Assembly (NCBI RefSeq): GCF_004684095.1
Contig: NZ_SRII01000002.1
Coordinates: 434,692 to 498,691, forward strand
DNA: 64,000 nucleotides
Reading direction: 5' to 3'
DNA from: Hymenobacter sp. UV11
Lineage (GTDB): Bacteria; Bacteroidota; Bacteroidia; Cytophagales; Hymenobacteraceae
The translations under genes were made by a program, and so were the position numbers. Shown piece after piece: positions 15,101-23,692 of this stretch; the stretch's first letter is position 1; every line of letters begins with the position of its first letter. The notes beneath the pieces were generated by a model. It was not told where the DNA came from. It did no database searches and was given only the letters and a program-made list of their open reading frames with translations.

Positions 15101-17947
15101 ATGTCCGACAATTCCGCTCTGCAAGTGGCCGCCCCGGCCCACGACGAAATCGACCTCCTCGACCCGCGCCAGTTTATCGTTATCAAAAACGCGCGCGTTC
15201 ACAACCTTAAAAACCTGAGCGTGGCCCTGCCGCGTAATAAGTTTATCGTCGTCACGGGCCTCTCGGGTTCGGGCAAGTCGAGCCTGGCCTTTGATACGCT
15301 GTACGCTGAGGGTCAGCGCATGTACGTGGAAAGCCTGAGCAGCTACGCCCGGCAGTTTCTGGGCCGCATGGACAAGCCCGACGTGGACTACATCCGGGGC
15401 ATTTCGCCGGCCATCGCCATCGAGCAAAAGGTCAGCATCAAGAACAACCGCTCGACCGTTGGCACGAGCACCGAGATTTACGACTACCTCAAGCTGCTGT
15501 TTGCGCGGGTGGGGCGCACGTTTTCGCCCGTCAGTGGCGCGCAGGTGCGCAAAGATTCGGTGGCCGATGTGGTCGATTATTTATTCTCCCTACCCCCCGA
15601 TACGCGGGTGACGATATTGGCCCCTTTGTTGCGCACCGAGCCCGACCGGCCCATGAGCAAGGAGCTGGACTTACTGCTGCAAAAAGGCTACGGCCGCGTG
15701 GTGCTGGCCAGCGGCGAAAATGCGTTTATCGAAGACCTGGTGGGCGAGGGCAAGCCCGAAGTGACGGGCGATGTGTTCATCCTCATCGACCGCGCCGCCG
15801 TGCAGCCGGATGATGAAGACCTGCAATTTCGCCTCTCCGACTCGGTGCAAACGGCCTTCTTCGAGGGCCACGGCACCTGCATCGTGAAGCTCGACGACGA
15901 AACGCGCACCTTCTCCGACAAGTTTGAGCTGGACGGCGAAGTGTTCGAGGAGCCGAGCGTTAACTTCTTCTCCTTCAATAACTCCTACGGCGCTTGCCAC
16001 ACCTGCGAGGGCTTCGGCTCGGTGCTGGGCATTGACGAGGATTTGGTAATTCCCGACAAAAGCATGACGGTGTACGAGGGCGCCATCGCGCCCTGGCGCA
16101 CCGAAAAGCAGGGCGAGTGGCTGAAGCCACTGCTGAAGAACGGCATCCGGTTCGACTTCCCCATTCACCGGCCCTACAACGACTTAAGCACCGCTGAGCA
16201 GCGCTTGCTTTGGACGGGTAACAAGTACTTTGAGGGCCTCGATGCCTACTTCAAGTGGGTGAGTGAGCAGACCCACAAAATTCAGTACCGGGTGCTGCAA
16301 AGCCGCTACCGGGGCCGCACCGTGTGCCCCGACTGCCGCGGCACGCGCCTGCGCAAAGACGCGCAGTATGTGAAAATCGACGGCCGTAGCATCACCGATT
16401 TGGTGCTCCTACCCATCTCCGAAGCACTCACGTTCTTCTCCACTCTGAGCCTGAGTGAGCACGACATGGCCGTGGCCGACCGCCTGCTGGCCGAAATTAC
16501 CAACCGCCTGGGCTACCTCAACCGGGTAGGGCTGGGCTACCTCACCCTCAACCGGTTGAGCAATACGCTGAGCGGCGGCGAGAGCCAGCGCATCTCGCTG
16601 GCCACGTCGCTGGGCTCGGCGCTGGTGGGCTCCATGTATGTGCTCGACGAGCCCAGCATTGGCCTGCACCCCAAGGATGCCGAGCAGCTCATTGGCGTGC
16701 TGCGCTCGCTGCAAGAGCTTGGCAATACGGTAGTTGTGGTAGAGCACGAGGAGAAGATGATGGAGGCTGCCGACCAGATTATCGACATCGGCCCCGAGGC
16801 CGGTACCGGCGGCGGCAACCTCATGTTTCAGGGAACCTTCCCGGAGTTGATGCGTGACACCGAAACGTACACCGGCAAGTACCTGAGCGGGCAGATGGAA
16901 GTAGCAGTGCCCACTACCCGCCGCCCCTGGCGCAACGCGCTGGAGCTGACCGGCGCCCGCGAAAACAACCTCAAGAATGTGAGCGTCAAGATTCCGCTGG
17001 GCGTGATGACGGTGGTGACCGGCGTGTCGGGCTCGGGCAAATCGACGCTCATCCGGCGCATTCTGGCCCCGGCGCTGATGAAGATGCTGGGCGGCGGCGC
17101 GGGCGAAACCACCGGCAAATTCGACCGCCTGCTGGGCGTGAACGGCCAGGTAACGCACGTCGAGTTTGTGGACCAAAACCCCATCGGCAAGTCGTCGCGC
17201 TCCAACCCGGTGACGTATGTGAAGGCCTACGATACCATTCGGGCGCTGTTTTCGGAGCAGCCGCTGGCTAAGGCGCGGGGCTACAAGCCGTCGCACTTCT
17301 CGTTCAACGTGGAGGGCGGGCGTTGCGAGGTGTGCCAGGGCGAAGGCCAGGTGAAAATCGAAATGCAGTTCATGGCCGACATCTACCTGACCTGCGAAAG
17401 CTGCGGCGGCCACAAGTTCAAGCAGGATATTCTGGAGATTAAATTTCAGGACAAGAACATCTTCGAGGTGCTCGACCTGACGGTGGAAGAGGCCGTAGAG
17501 TTCTTTAAAGGCCAGCCCAAAGTGGCCGAGCGCCTGCGCCCGCTGCTCGATGTGGGCCTGGGCTACATCCGCCTGGGGCAGTCGGCCAACACGCTCAGCG
17601 GCGGCGAGGCCCAGCGCGTGAAGCTGGCCAGCTTCCTCACCAAAGGCGCTACGCTACAGCAAGATAAGATTTTATTCATATTTGATGAGCCCAGCACCGG
17701 CCTGCACTTTCACGACATTGCCAAGCTGCTCTCGGCGCTCAATGCGCTGGTAGAGCAGGGCAATTCGGTGCTCATCATCGAGCACAACGTGGACATCATC
17801 AAGTGCGCCGACTGGCTCATCGACCTCGGCCCCGAGGGCGGCATCAACGGCGGGCACCTGCTCTTCGAAGGCACGCCCGAGCAGCTGGTAAAGCTTAAGG
17901 ACACCAACCACACGGCCCGGTTTCTGGCCGATAAGGTGGCAGGGTAG
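15101..17947 (+). CDS. uvrA: Excinuclease ABC subunit A
   Basis: 948-residue damage-recognition ATPase of nucleotide excision repair. Two ABC-type ATPase halves: Walker A GLSGSGKSS near residue 52 and GVSGSGKST near 640. Signatures LSGGESQRISLATSLGS and LSGGEAQRVKLASFL are each followed by DEPS(I/T)GLH. Zinc modules are visible as CHTCEGFG with CPDCRGTRL, and CEVCQGEGQVKIEM with CESCGGHKF. Length is normal. It lies divergent from the HsdR-N-like gene with 114 bp between the starts, and is followed after 26 bp by an antitoxin gene on the same strand. Confidence 0.98.
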   Translation: MSDNSALQVAAPAHDEIDLLDPRQFIVIKNARVHNLKNLSVALPRNKFIVVTGLSGSGKSSLAFDTLYAEGQRMYVESLSSYARQFLGRMDKPDVDYIRGISPAIAIEQKVSIKNNRSTVGTSTEIYDYLKLLFARVGRTFSPVSGAQVRKDSVADVVDYLFSLPPDTRVTILAPLLRTEPDRPMSKELDLLLQKGYGRVVLASGENAFIEDLVGEGKPEVTGDVFILIDRAAVQPDDEDLQFRLSDSVQTAFFEGHGTCIVKLDDETRTFSDKFELDGEVFEEPSVNFFSFNNSYGACHTCEGFGSVLGIDEDLVIPDKSMTVYEGAIAPWRTEKQGEWLKPLLKNGIRFDFPIHRPYNDLSTAEQRLLWTGNKYFEGLDAYFKWVSEQTHKIQYRVLQSRYRGRTVCPDCRGTRLRKDAQYVKIDGRSITDLVLLPISEALTFFSTLSLSEHDMAVADRLLAEITNRLGYLNRVGLGYLTLNRLSNTLSGGESQRISLATSLGSALVGSMYVLDEPSIGLHPKDAEQLIGVLRSLQELGNTVVVVEHEEKMMEAADQIIDIGPEAGTGGGNLMFQGTFPELMRDTETYTGKYLSGQMEVAVPTTRRPWRNALELTGARENNLKNVSVKIPLGVMTVVTGVSGSGKSTLIRRILAPALMKMLGGGAGETTGKFDRLLGVNGQVTHVEFVDQNPIGKSSRSNPVTYVKAYDTIRALFSEQPLAKARGYKPSHFSFNVEGGRCEVCQGEGQVKIEMQFMADIYLTCESCGGHKFKQDILEIKFQDKNIFEVLDLTVEEAVEFFKGQPKVAERLRPLLDVGLGYIRLGQSANTLSGGEAQRVKLASFLTKGATLQQDKILFIFDEPSTGLHFHDIAKLLSALNALVEQGNSVLIIEHNVDIIKCADWLIDLGPEGGINGGHLLFEGTPEQLVKLKDTNHTARFLADKVAG

Positions 17948-17973
17948 TAACTTGAAAACAAAAAACAGAAGCT

Positions 17974-18189
17974 ATGACTACGGAAGCTCAAAAGCAGGAA
18001 GTAATAGCCGCCATCAAGCAAGTGGAGGATGAGGCCCTGTGGCAGCAGCTTAAGAATTTACTGGTTACGGCTGCTATGACCCATAACACAGCCAAACCAC
18101 GGGCCCCTTTGGGTTTTGCCCGAGGAACGGGTGTTTGGATGGCCGATGATTTTGATGAGCCGTTAGAGGATTTCGCCGATTATATGTAA
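17974..18189 (+). CDS. Antitoxin-like protein (DUF2281 type)
   Basis: 71 residues. An N-terminal helical part (TEAQKQEVIAAIKQVEDEAL) is followed by a C-terminal RAPLGFARGTGVWMADDFDE and EDFADYM, the usual tail of DUF2281 antitoxins paired with PIN toxins. Its stop codon overlaps the toxin start by one base (TAATG), so translation is coupled. It sits only 26 bp after uvrA and may depend on readthrough as well as its own promoter. Confidence 0.82.
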   Translation: MTTEAQKQEVIAAIKQVEDEALWQQLKNLLVTAAMTHNTAKPRAPLGFARGTGVWMADDFDEPLEDFADYM

Positions 18190-18587
18190 TGGCTGACTAT
18201 CTGCTTGATACGCATACGCTATTGTGGTATGCGGGAGCCGACCCACGGCTGCCTTCCGCTATTAGCCAGCGCATTGCCGACCCGACTGTGCGTGTAGTGG
18301 TCAGTCGGGCATCGCTTTGGGAAATAACCATCAAGGAAAGCCTCGGTAAGCTGATTTTGTCGCAGCCTTATGCACAGTGGATGCAGACGCTGCGAACGTA
18401 CGATTTTTATTTTCTAGAAATCACGGACGCGCACCTGCTAACGCTCAGCGGCCTACCCGCCGTGAAAGACCACCGCGACCCGTTCGACCGCCTGCTCATC
18501 GCCCAGGCCCTGACCGACGACCTGACGCTGATGAGCCGCGACGGGAAATTTGGCGAGTACGCGGGCCTGAAATTACAATGGGCATGA
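18189..18587 (+). CDS. PIN-domain toxin (VapC-like)
   Basis: 132-residue PIN-domain ribonuclease. Acidic active-site residues are visible: Asp7 in LLDTHTLLW, a Glu in ASLWEITIK, an Asp in DPFDRLLIAQAL and an Asp in LMSRDGKFGEY. Members cleave tRNA or rRNA in the cytoplasm and are held in check by the partner antitoxin. This is the DUF2281/PIN combination common in Cyanobacteria and Bacteroidota. Its stop overlaps the next gene as ATGA, which makes a three-gene translationally coupled unit. The target RNA is unknown. Confidence 0.88.
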   Translation: MADYLLDTHTLLWYAGADPRLPSAISQRIADPTVRVVVSRASLWEITIKESLGKLILSQPYAQWMQTLRTYDFYFLEITDAHLLTLSGLPAVKDHRDPFDRLLIAQALTDDLTLMSRDGKFGEYAGLKLQWA

Positions 18588-18979
18588 AGCCCAAATACCT
18601 CGCCCTTGGCGCCATTGTCCTGCTGCTGGGCTGGTTTGTGTTCGACTCGCTGAGCCAACCGGGGGTAGGGGACCTGAAAGGTGGTTTTCAGGAGGTGGCC
18701 CTGTACCGCAACGAGAACAATACCGGACCCATCGTGCGGGTGTATGCCGTGACGGTGGCCGACACATTGTGGCAGCAGATGCGGCAATACGGCGATTTGA
18801 TGCCCTACACCAAGTATGGCAACACGAAGGTGTACTTCTTCCGCCAGGGGCAGCCAGTGCCCAAGGTGGTGCGACCGGGGGAGGTCAACTTTGAGGCTGA
18901 ATTCAACTCGAATTGCCTGGCCAAATACGAGAAGGAAGTGATGGGCAACGTCACACTTGCGCGCTACCCCCTGCGGTAG
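18584..18979 (+). CDS. Hypothetical membrane-anchored protein coupled to the toxin gene
   Basis: 131 residues with one N-terminal transmembrane helix (YLALGAIVLLLGWFVF) and a periplasmic or extracytoplasmic domain of about 110 residues (QEVALYRNENNTGPIVRVYAV and NTKVYFFRQGQPVPKVVRPG in it). I do not recognise the family. The ATG at 18584 overlaps the toxin stop (ATGA); an alternative ATG lies at 18578. It ends 3 bp before the convergent PepSY gene. Whether it belongs functionally to the toxin-antitoxin pair or is coupled by chance is open. Confidence 0.7.
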   Translation: MKPKYLALGAIVLLLGWFVFDSLSQPGVGDLKGGFQEVALYRNENNTGPIVRVYAVTVADTLWQQMRQYGDLMPYTKYGNTKVYFFRQGQPVPKVVRPGEVNFEAEFNSNCLAKYEKEVMGNVTLARYPLR

Positions 18980-18982
18980 GCG

Positions 18983-20119
18983 CTACGCGGCCGTGGTGAG
19001 CACCTGCCGGCGCTTGGGCTGCTTGTGGCGGCGGCCCCACCATAGTAGCGTGCCCGTAATGGGCAGGCTGGCCGCGAGCAGGCTCACGAGGAAGGCCACG
19101 ATTTTGCCGCCTAGGCCTAAAAGCTGGCCCGTGTGCAGGTCGTAGTTGAGGTCGCCGAGCTTCTTGCCGTTGCTCTTGGTGGCGTGGGGTAGGGCCCGCA
19201 GCAGCTGGCCCGACACGGGGTGGAAGTAGTACTCGTCGCGGTGGTAGTAGTGCAGCGCCTTTTGGTAGGTGAGGCAGTAGAGCGGCTGCTGGCTGCTGGC
19301 GGCTGGCACGATTACCACCATATCGGCGGTGGGCGAGTGCTGGCGCACCTGCGCGTAGGCCACATCTACCAGCGGCTGGGTGGCGGCGGGAACCGTGGCC
19401 AGGGTATCGACTGCGGGCGGAGCTTCTTCGAGGGGGTAGTGCTGGCCCACATTGGCCACTGTGCTGGCCGCTTGCAGCCACGAGCCAAAACTCATAAACA
19501 AGCCCGTGAGGGCGATGATGAACGCGCCGGCCGCGATGTAAAAGCCCAGCACCTGGTGCAAATCGTAGTTGAGCCGCCGCCACTTGGCGCTCCACTTAAC
19601 GGTGAGGCGCTGCTTGCGCTCGTGCTTGCGCTTGGGCCACCACAGCGCCAGGCCGGTACCCAGCATCACCAAAAAGATGGCGATGGCGATGCCCACTACC
19701 CACTCGCCCACGGCGGGCGGCAGCAGCAGGTACATGTGCAGGTCCTGCACGATGGTAAAGAAATCGGTAGCTAAATCCTGCTCGTGCAATACCCGGCCAG
19801 TGAACGGGTTGAGCGAGGCCAAGTAGTTGCCGCCGGCTTTGTCGGTAAAGTACACCGTGGCCGAGCGGCCGGGGCCGTAATACGTAGTGTAGGAGGGGGT
19901 AGCGCCGGGGTGGCTGGCCACTACGGCCGCCAGCAGGCGCGAGGGGGGTAGGGGCGCGGCGCGGGCAGGCGCCACTACTAGCCGCCACGGCTGCGTGGCA
20001 TCCCGAATTTCGTCCTGAAATGTGAAGATGGCCCCCGTTAGGCTTACCACAAAGACTATCAGCCCCGAGCCGAGGCCGAGCCACAGGTGCAGATTGTTGA
20101 TAGCTTTTTTGAAGGTCAT
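18983..20119 (-). CDS. PepSY-associated transmembrane protein, probable siderophore-iron reductase
   Basis: 378 residues. The N-terminus NNLHLWLGLGSGLIVFVVSLTG is the first of about four helices of the PepSY_TM family. Further segments are EWVVGIAIAIFLVMLGTGLALW, a helix around AFIIALTGLFMSFG and the C-terminal KIVAFLVSLLAASLPITGTLLWW. Histidines near the helix ends (LHLW, DLHQVLGFY, DLHTGQ) could bind heme. Members next to TonB-dependent siderophore receptors are thought to reduce or process imported ferric siderophore in the inner membrane. The gene follows the receptor by 54 bp and is probably cotranscribed. Confidence 0.85.
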   Translation of the reverse strand: MTFKKAINNLHLWLGLGSGLIVFVVSLTGAIFTFQDEIRDATQPWRLVVAPARAAPLPPSRLLAAVVASHPGATPSYTTYYGPGRSATVYFTDKAGGNYLASLNPFTGRVLHEQDLATDFFTIVQDLHMYLLLPPAVGEWVVGIAIAIFLVMLGTGLALWWPKRKHERKQRLTVKWSAKWRRLNYDLHQVLGFYIAAGAFIIALTGLFMSFGSWLQAASTVANVGQHYPLEEAPPAVDTLATVPAATQPLVDVAYAQVRQHSPTADMVVIVPAASSQQPLYCLTYQKALHYYHRDEYYFHPVSGQLLRALPHATKSNGKKLGDLNYDLHTGQLLGLGGKIVAFLVSLLAASLPITGTLLWWGRRHKQPKRRQVLTTAA

Positions 20120-20173
20120 GCAGATGCGGGGGGGTAGTAGCCCGGACTCATAGCGTCCAGGCTACGGGTTGGT

Positions 20174-22606
20174 TTAAAACTTGAACGCCACCTGGCCGAT
20201 AATGCTGCGCAGCTTCTGCGGGTTCATCGAGCCGTAGCCAACCCAGTAGTGCTGGTCGGTGAGGTTGTCCATTTTTACCGCGAGGCGGTAGCGGGGCTGG
20301 TCGTAGAAGGCGCTAGCGTTCAGCACCACGTAGCTGGGCAGCGTAAACTGACCATTGTTGGCATTGTTCACCACCATATTGTCGCTGGCGTAGTTGCCGC
20401 CGGTGCCCAGGCCCAGGCCTTTGAGCGGACCGTTGGGGAGGCGGTAGCTGAGCCAGAGGTTGGCCAGAACGGGCGAACCGGCCGTGCTGGGGCGGCGGCC
20501 TTCGGTAGCGGCTACATCGTTGAGTAGTTCGGCGTGGTTGTAGGCAAAGCCAGCCACCACGTTGAAGCCCAGAAAAGGGTTGGCTACCACGTCTACTTCT
20601 ACGCCGCGGCTCACTTGCTCGCCGCTCTGCACCTGGGCAAAGAGGGCTGCCCCGGCCGGGTTAGAGTCGGTGCGCAGAATGTGCTGAACCCGAATATCGT
20701 ACACGCTCAGCGTGGCGGTGAAGCGCCCACCCAGGCGGTCGAATTTCACGCCGGCCTCTACCTGGTTGGCCCGCTCCAGCTTGGCCGTGATGGGCGCGGT
20801 GAGGGTATTGGTGGCGGCGTCGTAGCCGTAGTAGGTGCCCCGGTTGGCGAAGGAATTCTGGTAGTTGGCAAATACCGACAGCTGCTCGGGCACCAGCTGG
20901 TACACGGCCCCAAACTTGGGCGACGCCGCCGTTTGGTTGAAGCCAGTGTTGGCCCCGTCGGCGCCTTTGTTGGCGAAGCGGTCGACCCGCACGGCGGCCA
21001 GCACGTTGAAGCGGTCGGTTATATTCAGTACATCCGAGACGAAGGCGCTGTAGGTATTCGTCTCATTATAAATCGGATACGTGTAGCCGGGTGCCTGCGT
21101 AGCGTACAGTTGGGTCATGTTGGCCCCGTTGAAGGTGCTGTAGTCGAAGCCCGAGTTGATAGCCGGCGTGGCAAACGTGCTGCCGAAGAAAAACTGGTCG
21201 TTGCGAACGTGCAGAAAGTCCAGGCCCAGCACTACGCGGTTGCGCATAGTACCCAGCTGAAAATCACCATTAAACAGCTGCTGCATCTGCACCAGGCAGC
21301 CGCGGCTGTCGCGCGTCGATTGGTCGGATAGGGCGAGCAAATCCTGGCTGGCTACCCCCGGCGTAGCCCCGGCCGTGAGGCCGATATAGGGCCCAAAGCC
21401 ATTGGAATAGCTGCGGCTCGTGGCGAAGTTGGTAGACGAGCGGAACGCCGGCGAGAGCTGGTAGTTTATCTGCCCAAACAGGTTGGTGGCCCGGCTGGCC
21501 GTCCACAGCCCCGAGCCGGTATACGACTTGCGGTAGTCCACGGGCACTTGGTCGGCCCGGTCAAAGCCAAGCTGGTTGAGGGGGGCATTGGGGAAAAAGA
21601 AGGTACGGCCCGTGGCCGTGGCCCACTGAAACTCGCCGTCGAGCGTGATGCTAAGCTTGTCGGTGGGCCGGAGGGTGAGGGTAGGGGCCAGCGCGTAGGA
21701 GCGCCGGAAACCAATGTCCTGGAAGCTGTTTTCGTAGTTCCAGGCCCCGTTCACGCGGAATAATACCGTCTTGGCATTATTGAGCGGCGTGTTCACATCC
21801 AGCGCCACGCGGTTGAAGTTGTAGCTGCCGCCCGAGTAGCTTACCTCGCCCCCGAAGTTGTCGTAGGCTTTTTTGGTGACGCGGTTCAGCAAGCCACCAT
21901 AGGTAGAGAGCGCGCTGCCGTAGAGCGTGCCCGACGGCCCTTTAATCACTTCCAGCTTTTCGAGATTAGCCGCATCAATGGAGGTAGACACGTTGCCTAC
22001 CAGGCCGTTGCGCAGCTGCGCCTGCGTTACGAAGCCGCGCATGGTGTAGTAGCTGCCGCCGTCGCCGGCGCGGTCCGTCGACTCCCACATGCGCTGAATG
22101 CCGGGCACGTTGCGCGTGGCATCGTCGGCGGTGAAAACGAGCTGCTCGGTCAGCAGCTCCTTGGTTACGGTGCTGTACACCTGGGGGTTCTCTACGTTTT
22201 TGAGCGGCATCTTGGCCACGTCTACGCTGTTGGTGCGGCTAAACTTGTTGGTGCGGCCGCCATTCACCACTACTTCTTTCAGCTCGGCGGCGCTCTCGGT
22301 GAGCGAAAAGTTGGCGGTGGCCGTTTGCCCGGCCACTACGGTCACGCGTTGCTGCTCGGTTTTGAGCCCCAGCGCCGATACCACCAGCGTGTACTGCCCC
22401 GGTGCCACCTGCCGCAGCTGGAAGCGGCCCTGTTCATCGGTAATGTCGCCCTGCGGCAGCCCTTGCAAGCCCACGCTCACGGCCTCGGCCGCGCCGCCCG
22501 CGCGATTGGTAATGCGGCCCCGAATGCTGCCCGTGGCCTGCGCCCAAGCGTGGCCGGCGTAGCCAACGAGTAAAAATAGAAAAAGCAGGTAGCGTGACGT
22601 AAGCAT
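20174..22606 (-). CDS. TonB-dependent siderophore receptor
   Basis: 810-residue outer-membrane receptor for ferric siderophore uptake. A signal peptide ends at HAWAQA. A carboxypeptidase-regulatory-like domain follows (GSIRGRITNRAGGAAEAV to about residue 110). Then comes a plug domain with RGFVTQAQLRNG, EVIKGPSGTLYGSA and GGLLNRVTKKA, and a 22-strand barrel ending in a terminal Phe (GQVAFKF). The GxLYGS and NRVTK motifs are typical of the FhuE/FpvA subgroup. I use the ATG at 22604-22606; an upstream in-frame ATG would place the start inside the operator. Expression is probably iron-dependent, given the palindrome at 22614-22630. Confidence 0.93.
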   Translation of the reverse strand: MLTSRYLLFLFLLVGYAGHAWAQATGSIRGRITNRAGGAAEAVSVGLQGLPQGDITDEQGRFQLRQVAPGQYTLVVSALGLKTEQQRVTVVAGQTATANFSLTESAAELKEVVVNGGRTNKFSRTNSVDVAKMPLKNVENPQVYSTVTKELLTEQLVFTADDATRNVPGIQRMWESTDRAGDGGSYYTMRGFVTQAQLRNGLVGNVSTSIDAANLEKLEVIKGPSGTLYGSALSTYGGLLNRVTKKAYDNFGGEVSYSGGSYNFNRVALDVNTPLNNAKTVLFRVNGAWNYENSFQDIGFRRSYALAPTLTLRPTDKLSITLDGEFQWATATGRTFFFPNAPLNQLGFDRADQVPVDYRKSYTGSGLWTASRATNLFGQINYQLSPAFRSSTNFATSRSYSNGFGPYIGLTAGATPGVASQDLLALSDQSTRDSRGCLVQMQQLFNGDFQLGTMRNRVVLGLDFLHVRNDQFFFGSTFATPAINSGFDYSTFNGANMTQLYATQAPGYTYPIYNETNTYSAFVSDVLNITDRFNVLAAVRVDRFANKGADGANTGFNQTAASPKFGAVYQLVPEQLSVFANYQNSFANRGTYYGYDAATNTLTAPITAKLERANQVEAGVKFDRLGGRFTATLSVYDIRVQHILRTDSNPAGAALFAQVQSGEQVSRGVEVDVVANPFLGFNVVAGFAYNHAELLNDVAATEGRRPSTAGSPVLANLWLSYRLPNGPLKGLGLGTGGNYASDNMVVNNANNGQFTLPSYVVLNASAFYDQPRYRLAVKMDNLTDQHYWVGYGSMNPQKLRSIIGQVAFKF

Positions 22607-22613
22607 GAGATTA

Positions 22614-22630
22614 TTTAGACAAAATCTAAA
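22614..22630. promoter_or_regulatory. Palindromic operator TTTAGA-N5-TCTAAA
   Basis: A perfect 6-bp inverted repeat (TTTAGACAAAATCTAAA) lies between the -7 box and the start codon of the siderophore receptor, so a bound repressor would block initiation. The position and target suggest an iron-responsive regulator of the Fur or DtxR type; the identity is inference. Confidence 0.65.
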
Positions 22631-22637
22631 GAGCCCG

Positions 22638-22669
22638 CAAAGGAACAACTCAAACCACTCAGCCTCAAA
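22638..22669 (-). promoter_or_regulatory. Promoter of the siderophore receptor operon
   Basis: The minus strand reads TTTG (22669-22666), 20 bp, then TTCCTTTG (22645-22638). This is the same -33/-7 arrangement as the trp promoter and one mismatch from TAnnTTTG. Confidence 0.6.
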
Positions 22670-22729
22670 ATTTATTTAGAATTAATCCAGATTAATTTGC
22701 AACGCTCCTGACCTGCCAAACCACGAAAA

Positions 22730-22780
22730 AGCCCCGTTTGGGTGCGGAAGCGCCGAAGCACTCTGCACCCAAACGGGGCT
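22730..22780 (-). terminator. Terminator of the trp operon
   Basis: Perfect 16-bp arms 22730-22745 (AGCCCCGTTTGGGTGC) and 22765-22780, with a 19-nt loop. They are followed on the minus strand by a T tract, about 20 bp after the trpA stop. Confidence 0.85.
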
Positions 22781-22799
22781 GAAAAACAGGCGGTTGTGC

Positions 22800-23582
22800 C
22801 TAAGGCCGAATGCCGGCCACAAACTCCTTGATGGCGGTTGCCTGCCCTTGGGCTGGTGTGTTTTGCAGCAGCCGGATAAACGCGCTGCCGATAATGGCCC
22901 CCGTGGTATGCCGGCTGGCCGCCGCGAAGCTGGCCGCGTCGCTGATGCCGAAGCCCACGAGCGTGGGGTTGCGCAGGCCCATTGCCTTGGTGCGGCTGAG
23001 GTAGGCGTCCACGTCGGCGTTCATGTCGGTTTGGGCGCCGGTGGTGCCAGCGGCGGCCACCAGGTAGATGAAGCCATCGGCCAGCCCATCGAGCTGGCGC
23101 ACGCGGGCCGGGCTGGTCTGGGGCGTTACCAGGAACACCACTTGCAGGCCGTGCTTTGCAAACAGTGCCTTGTACTCGCGCTCGTACACTTCGAGTGGCA
23201 GGTCGGGCAAAATCACGCCATCGACGCCCGTTGCCTGGCACTGCTGGCAAAACTTCTCGATGCCAAACTGCACCACCGGGTTGAGGTAGCCCATGAGCAG
23301 AATGGGTACCGTAACGCCTTGCTGGCGAACGCCTTGCAGTTGCTCAAATAGCGTGGCCACGGTCATGCCATTGTCGAGGGCCTGCTGATTGCTTTTCTGA
23401 ATGGTTTCGCCGTCGGCCACGGGGTCGGAGTACGGCATGCCGATTTCCACAAGGTCGGTGCCCGCCTCTTGCAACGCATGCAGAATAGGCACGGTATCAG
23501 TAAGCTGCGGGAAGCCGGCCGTGAAATAGACGTTGAGGACGTCGGCGGTTTTGTGCTGGAATAGGGTAGTAAGGCGGTTCAT
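22800..23582 (-). CDS. trpA: Tryptophan synthase alpha chain
   Basis: 260-residue TIM barrel that splits indole-3-glycerol phosphate to indole and glyceraldehyde-3-phosphate, passing indole to TrpB. The catalytic Glu and Asp are in DLVEIGMPYSDPVADG. The phosphate-binding loops GFGISDAAS and GAIIGSAFIRLL are present. It is the last gene of the trp operon, 110 bp after trpB. The junction holds a 37-bp-arm inverted repeat, and a terminator follows. Confidence 0.97.
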   Translation of the reverse strand: MNRLTTLFQHKTADVLNVYFTAGFPQLTDTVPILHALQEAGTDLVEIGMPYSDPVADGETIQKSNQQALDNGMTVATLFEQLQGVRQQGVTVPILLMGYLNPVVQFGIEKFCQQCQATGVDGVILPDLPLEVYEREYKALFAKHGLQVVFLVTPQTSPARVRQLDGLADGFIYLVAAAGTTGAQTDMNADVDAYLSRTKAMGLRNPTLVGFGISDAASFAAASRHTTGAIIGSAFIRLLQNTPAQGQATAIKEFVAGIRP

Positions 23583-23599
23583 GATGTGGATATGTTTCG

Positions 23600-23682
23600 C
23601 ACAGAGTTAAAGAGAGGAAAAGGGAGTTTCACGGAGAAAGTACAACTCTGTGAAACTCCCTTTTCCTCTCCTTAACTCTGTG
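23600..23682. repeat. 37-bp-arm inverted repeat between trpB and trpA
   Basis: Arms 23600-23636 and 23646-23682 (core GAGGAAAAGGGAGTTTCAC) are complementary with two mismatches and a 9-nt loop. It reads into the trpB stop region and would form a strong hairpin in the trp mRNA. No other copy was seen here. Confidence 0.9.
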
Positions 23683-23692
23683 TTAAAAAACG

